Source: Alphaproteobacteria bacterium | Lineage (GTDB): Bacteria > Pseudomonadota > Alphaproteobacteria > Micropepsales > Micropepsaceae | NCBI GenBank assembly: GCA_017308475.1 | Contig: JAFKEU010000005.1 | Coordinates: 372,001-436,000 of the forward strand | Length of the DNA stretch: 64,000 nt | Reading direction: 5' to 3' | Shown: piece by piece, positions 62,035 to 64,000 of the stretch | Layout: every line of letters begins with the position of its first letter | Position numbering within the stretch: position 1 is the first letter of the stretch | Notes under the pieces: model-generated | The model's input: the letters and a program-made list of their open reading frames with translations, nothing else | Database searches by the model: none | What the model was told of the DNA's origin: nothing | Translations under genes and position numbers: made by a program

Positions 62035-63285
62035 GTGAGCGAGGACCGATCAGCGAACGCTCCAGCCCGAAATGTCGACGTCATCATCGCGGGCGGCGGT
62101 CTGGTGGGACTTCCCCTTGGAATTGCGCTGGCACGGGGTGGGCTGAGGGTGGCCGTGGCCGATGTCGCCCCTCCCGCCCGGGTGCTCGAACCGCGCTTCG
62201 ACGGCCGGGTTTCGGCCCTGGCCTATGCCAGCGTGCGCATGCTGGCGGCGCTGGGGGTATGGCAGCATCTGGCCCATGCCCAGCCCATCCATGAAATCCT
62301 GGTGACCGACGGCGCCATCGGCCGGGCACCCTCGCCCTTCTCGCTGCATTTCGATTCATCAGAGGTGGGGACCGGCGCGCTCGGCCATATCGTCGAGAAC
62401 CGCCACATCCGCCTGGCGCTCTATGAGGCGGTGGCCGCCACGGCGAACCTTGCGCTGATTGCCCCCAATGCGGTGAGGAACGTCACGGTGGAAGCCGGCA
62501 GCGCTGTCGCCACCCTGGGCGACGGCCAGGCCATTGCCGCGCCGCTGGTCATCGCCGCCGACGGGCGCGCCAGCCCGCTGCGCGAGCAGGCAGGCATCGG
62601 CAAGGTGGGCTGGTCCTATCCCCAGACCGGTATCGTGGCGACCGTCGAACACGAAAAGCCGCATAATGGCGTGGCATACGAACATTTCCTGCCGTCGGGG
62701 CCGTTTGCGATCTTGCCGTTGCCGGGCAACCGGTCCTCGCTGGTATGGACCGAGACGAAGACAAAAGCGCCGGGCCTGCTGGCGCTGGACGAGGCGGGCT
62801 TCAACGCCGAACTGGCGCGCCGCTTCGGCGACCATCTGGGCGCCACCAAAGCCGATGGGCCGCGCTGGTCCTATCCGCTCTCCTTCCATATCGCCCGCGA
62901 TTTCGTGCGGCCGCGTTTTGCGCTGGCGGGCGATGCCGCGCACGGTATCCATCCCATCGCGGGGCAGGGGCTCAACCTGGGCCTGAAGGATGCCGCCGCC
63001 CTGGCCGAAGTGCTGCTGGATGCGGCGCGGCTGGGCCAGGATATCGGCGCGCTGGATGTGCTCAAGCGCTATGAGCGCTGGCGGCGGTTTGACAGCTTTA
63101 CGCTTGCGGCTTCGACCGACGCGCTGAACCGTCTCTTCTCCAACGACATCGCGCCCATCCGCGCCATTCGCGACCTGGGGCTGGGCATCGTGGACTCCAT
63201 CGGTCCGGCGCGGCGCTTCTTCATGCGCCATGCCGGCGGCGATGTGGGCAAGCTGCCCCGATTGATGAAGGGCGAAGCGGCCTAG
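62035..63285 (+). CDS. UbiH/UbiF/COQ6-family FAD hydroxylase
   Basis: A 416-residue flavoprotein monooxygenase of ubiquinone synthesis. The FAD loop is VDVIIAGGGLVGLPLGIALA, with LVIAADGRASPLREQ (the DG motif) and FALAGDAAHGIHPIAGQGLNLGLKDA (the GD motif). It hydroxylates the quinone ring; which carbon cannot be told from sequence. A GTG start at 62035 has GGAG upstream. Confidence 0.92.
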   Translation: MSEDRSANAPARNVDVIIAGGGLVGLPLGIALARGGLRVAVADVAPPARVLEPRFDGRVSALAYASVRMLAALGVWQHLAHAQPIHEILVTDGAIGRAPSPFSLHFDSSEVGTGALGHIVENRHIRLALYEAVAATANLALIAPNAVRNVTVEAGSAVATLGDGQAIAAPLVIAADGRASPLREQAGIGKVGWSYPQTGIVATVEHEKPHNGVAYEHFLPSGPFAILPLPGNRSSLVWTETKTKAPGLLALDEAGFNAELARRFGDHLGATKADGPRWSYPLSFHIARDFVRPRFALAGDAAHGIHPIAGQGLNLGLKDAAALAEVLLDAARLGQDIGALDVLKRYERWRRFDSFTLAASTDALNRLFSNDIAPIRAIRDLGLGIVDSIGPARRFFMRHAGGDVGKLPRLMKGEAA

Positions 63286-63422
63286 CCCTTCAGCCGCCGT
63301 AGGATTCGCAAGAATTCGCCAACTCCAAAACGCTTCGACGCGCCGGACTTCCTACGGGCCATAATGGCTCTCTCGAATTCCGCTTTGGTATAGATTTCGC
63401 GGTTGGGCTTAACGAATTTCAT
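63282..63422 (-). CDS. Small basic protein, 46 residues
   Basis: An ORF with a strong ribosome binding site (AAGGA, about 9 bases before the ATG). It starts MKFVKPNREIYTKAEFERAI and ends LRILRRLKG, rich in Lys and Arg with a net positive charge and a likely helix at 12-24. Its stop overlaps the end of the convergent hydroxylase by 4 bases. It is AT-richer than its neighbours and sits in an AT-rich island, suggesting later arrival. Family not recognised; a nucleic-acid-binding role is possible from charge alone. Confidence 0.65.
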   Translation of the reverse strand: MKFVKPNREIYTKAEFERAIMARRKSGASKRFGVGEFLRILRRLKG

Positions 63423-63529
63423 TTTGAAAATTCCTTAAATAATAAGAGGCGGACCTAAGTTCACAACCTTTGTTGTTCAAGTCTTCGCCTGCTCGCCAGG
63501 TGGGGAATTTGACTGTCCAAAAACCCAAC

Positions 63530-63618
63530 TGTCATGGCCCACTTTACGTGGGCCATCCAGGGCAACATGCGCCGGCGCCTGGCGGCTCTGGATGGCCCGG
63601 GCGAGCCGGGCCATGACA
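63530..63618. repeat. BIME-like paired palindromic repeat
   Basis: Two 31-base palindromic units in inverted orientation, 63530-63560 and 63588-63618. Both have outer TGTCATGGCCC and GGGCCATCCAG ends and differ only in the loop. Together they can fold into a cloverleaf-like structure. REP elements of this type are common between alphaproteobacterial genes. Confidence 0.8.
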
Positions 63619-63624
63619 TAGAAA

Positions 63625-63909
63625 CTAAGACGGCGCTCCTGCCCGCAGGATCATCGCCGCCGCCAGGCTCGCGCCCACCGCGCCCGCCAGCGCAGAGGTC
63701 GCCAGCGGCACGGCGATACCGCCACTAGTGAAGAAGGGAAGCTGCACCAGAGCGGTGAAGGTAAAAGCAACGGCACCGCCCATCGCGCCGGCCAGCGCCA
63801 CACGCCGTGCCCTTGCTGCCGGCACGCGCGCCAGCGCCACCATAAAGGCCAGCACGCCAAGCGCGGCGCCCGCGCCCAGGCCCAGCAGCACTATCATCAG
63901 CACGTTCAT
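63625..63909 (-). CDS. Small membrane protein, 94 residues
   Basis: Three predicted membrane helices: LMIVLLGLGAGAALGVLAFM at about 4-23, VALAGAMGGAVAFTFTALVQL at about 37-57 and a third at about 68-90, with a basic loop (RVPAARARR) after the first. Its ATG is 1 base from the preceding gene's stop, so the two probably form a unit. Function unknown. Confidence 0.65.
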   Translation of the reverse strand: MNVLMIVLLGLGAGAALGVLAFMVALARVPAARARRVALAGAMGGAVAFTFTALVQLPFFTSGGIAVPLATSALAGAVGASLAAAMILRAGAPS

Positions 63910-63910
63910 C

Positions 63911-64000
63911 TCAATGGATCGTCCGCTTCCAGCGCGCGCTGGCGCGTTCGCGCGCCGACAGCGGCGAGCGCGGGCCGGATTCGCTCCGCGCCATCAGGGC
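63911..64000 (-). CDS. C-terminal end of a gene running off the window
   Basis: The minus strand is open from the window edge to a TGA at 63911, coding for the last 29 residues (ending ARERASARWKRTIH). The stop is 1 base from the ATG of the small membrane protein, typical of an operon. Too little is visible to name it. Confidence 0.55.
   Translation of the reverse strand, partial: ALMARSESGPRSPLSARERASARWKRTIH

Overview
This 64 kb window is a high-GC alphaproteobacterial chromosome segment. The flagellar gene set (FlbT, FlaF, FlaEY-like, CheL/FlgJ, FlbY, FliL-FliM-DUF6468-MotE), the CtrA-like TTAA-N7-TTAA boxes, a DksA that keeps one zinc-finger cysteine, and a flagellin-specific glycosyltransferase of FlmG type all point to a Caulobacter-like lineage. 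No 16S gene is present, so the genus is not fixed. I see no phage, IS element or CRISPR array.

Layout. 1-4.8 kb holds housekeeping genes: a partial CHAD protein, a frameshifted histidine phosphatase, exonuclease III, a pair of 43-residue membrane peptides, tsaD and hemD. 5.0-8.7 kb is the conserved set of circularly permuted ATP-grasp, alpha-E and transglutaminase. 9.8-33 kb is a flagellin and flagellin-glycan region. It contains a TPR-glycosyltransferase, flbT-flaF, two flagellins, an eight-gene minus-strand operon (two methyltransferases, sulfotransferase, split transketolase, SDR, ATP-grasp, GH57-like protein), a plus-strand pair (short NeuB-type synthase and an SpsF-PseG fusion), a second TPR-glycosyltransferase, a beta-propeller FlaEY-like protein, and flgI-cheL-flbY. 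33-40 kb runs gpmI, envC-like, ctpA, yibQ-like, rppH, hydrolase. 40-49.4 kb is a second flagellar block with two divergent units: fliL-fliM-DUF6468-motE plus a large TPR protein, and flgF-flgG-flgA-flgH. 49.6-64 kb is mixed: dksA, a PhyH-like oxygenase, a phasin-like protein, tRNA-fMet, an S10 peptidase, ftsK, dapC-like, a TraB/GumN protein, amt-glnK, a UbiH-family hydroxylase and small genes.

How it fits together. The glycan genes probably build and decorate a nonulosonate-like sugar that the two TPR-glycosyltransferases place on the flagellins, while FlbT and FlaF control flagellin expression. The flagellin 1, flgI and flgF promoters carry sigma-54 elements, each with a CGGCA-N5-TGCCG-type dyad 60-90 bp upstream; flagellin 2 carries three such dyads and a weaker sigma-54 match. 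CtrA-like boxes sit before flaEY/TPR-GT2, neuB, fliL and the 1122-residue TPR protein. This looks like a CtrA to FlbD/sigma-54 flagellar hierarchy extended to the glycan genes.

The most unusual items are the transketolase-containing glycan operon, a duplicated gpmI 5' end that forms a leader ORF coupled to gpmI, a 110-bp tandem duplication carrying the end of ftsK, a dispersed intergenic repeat that supplies ribosome binding sites, and several small genes that gene finders would miss.
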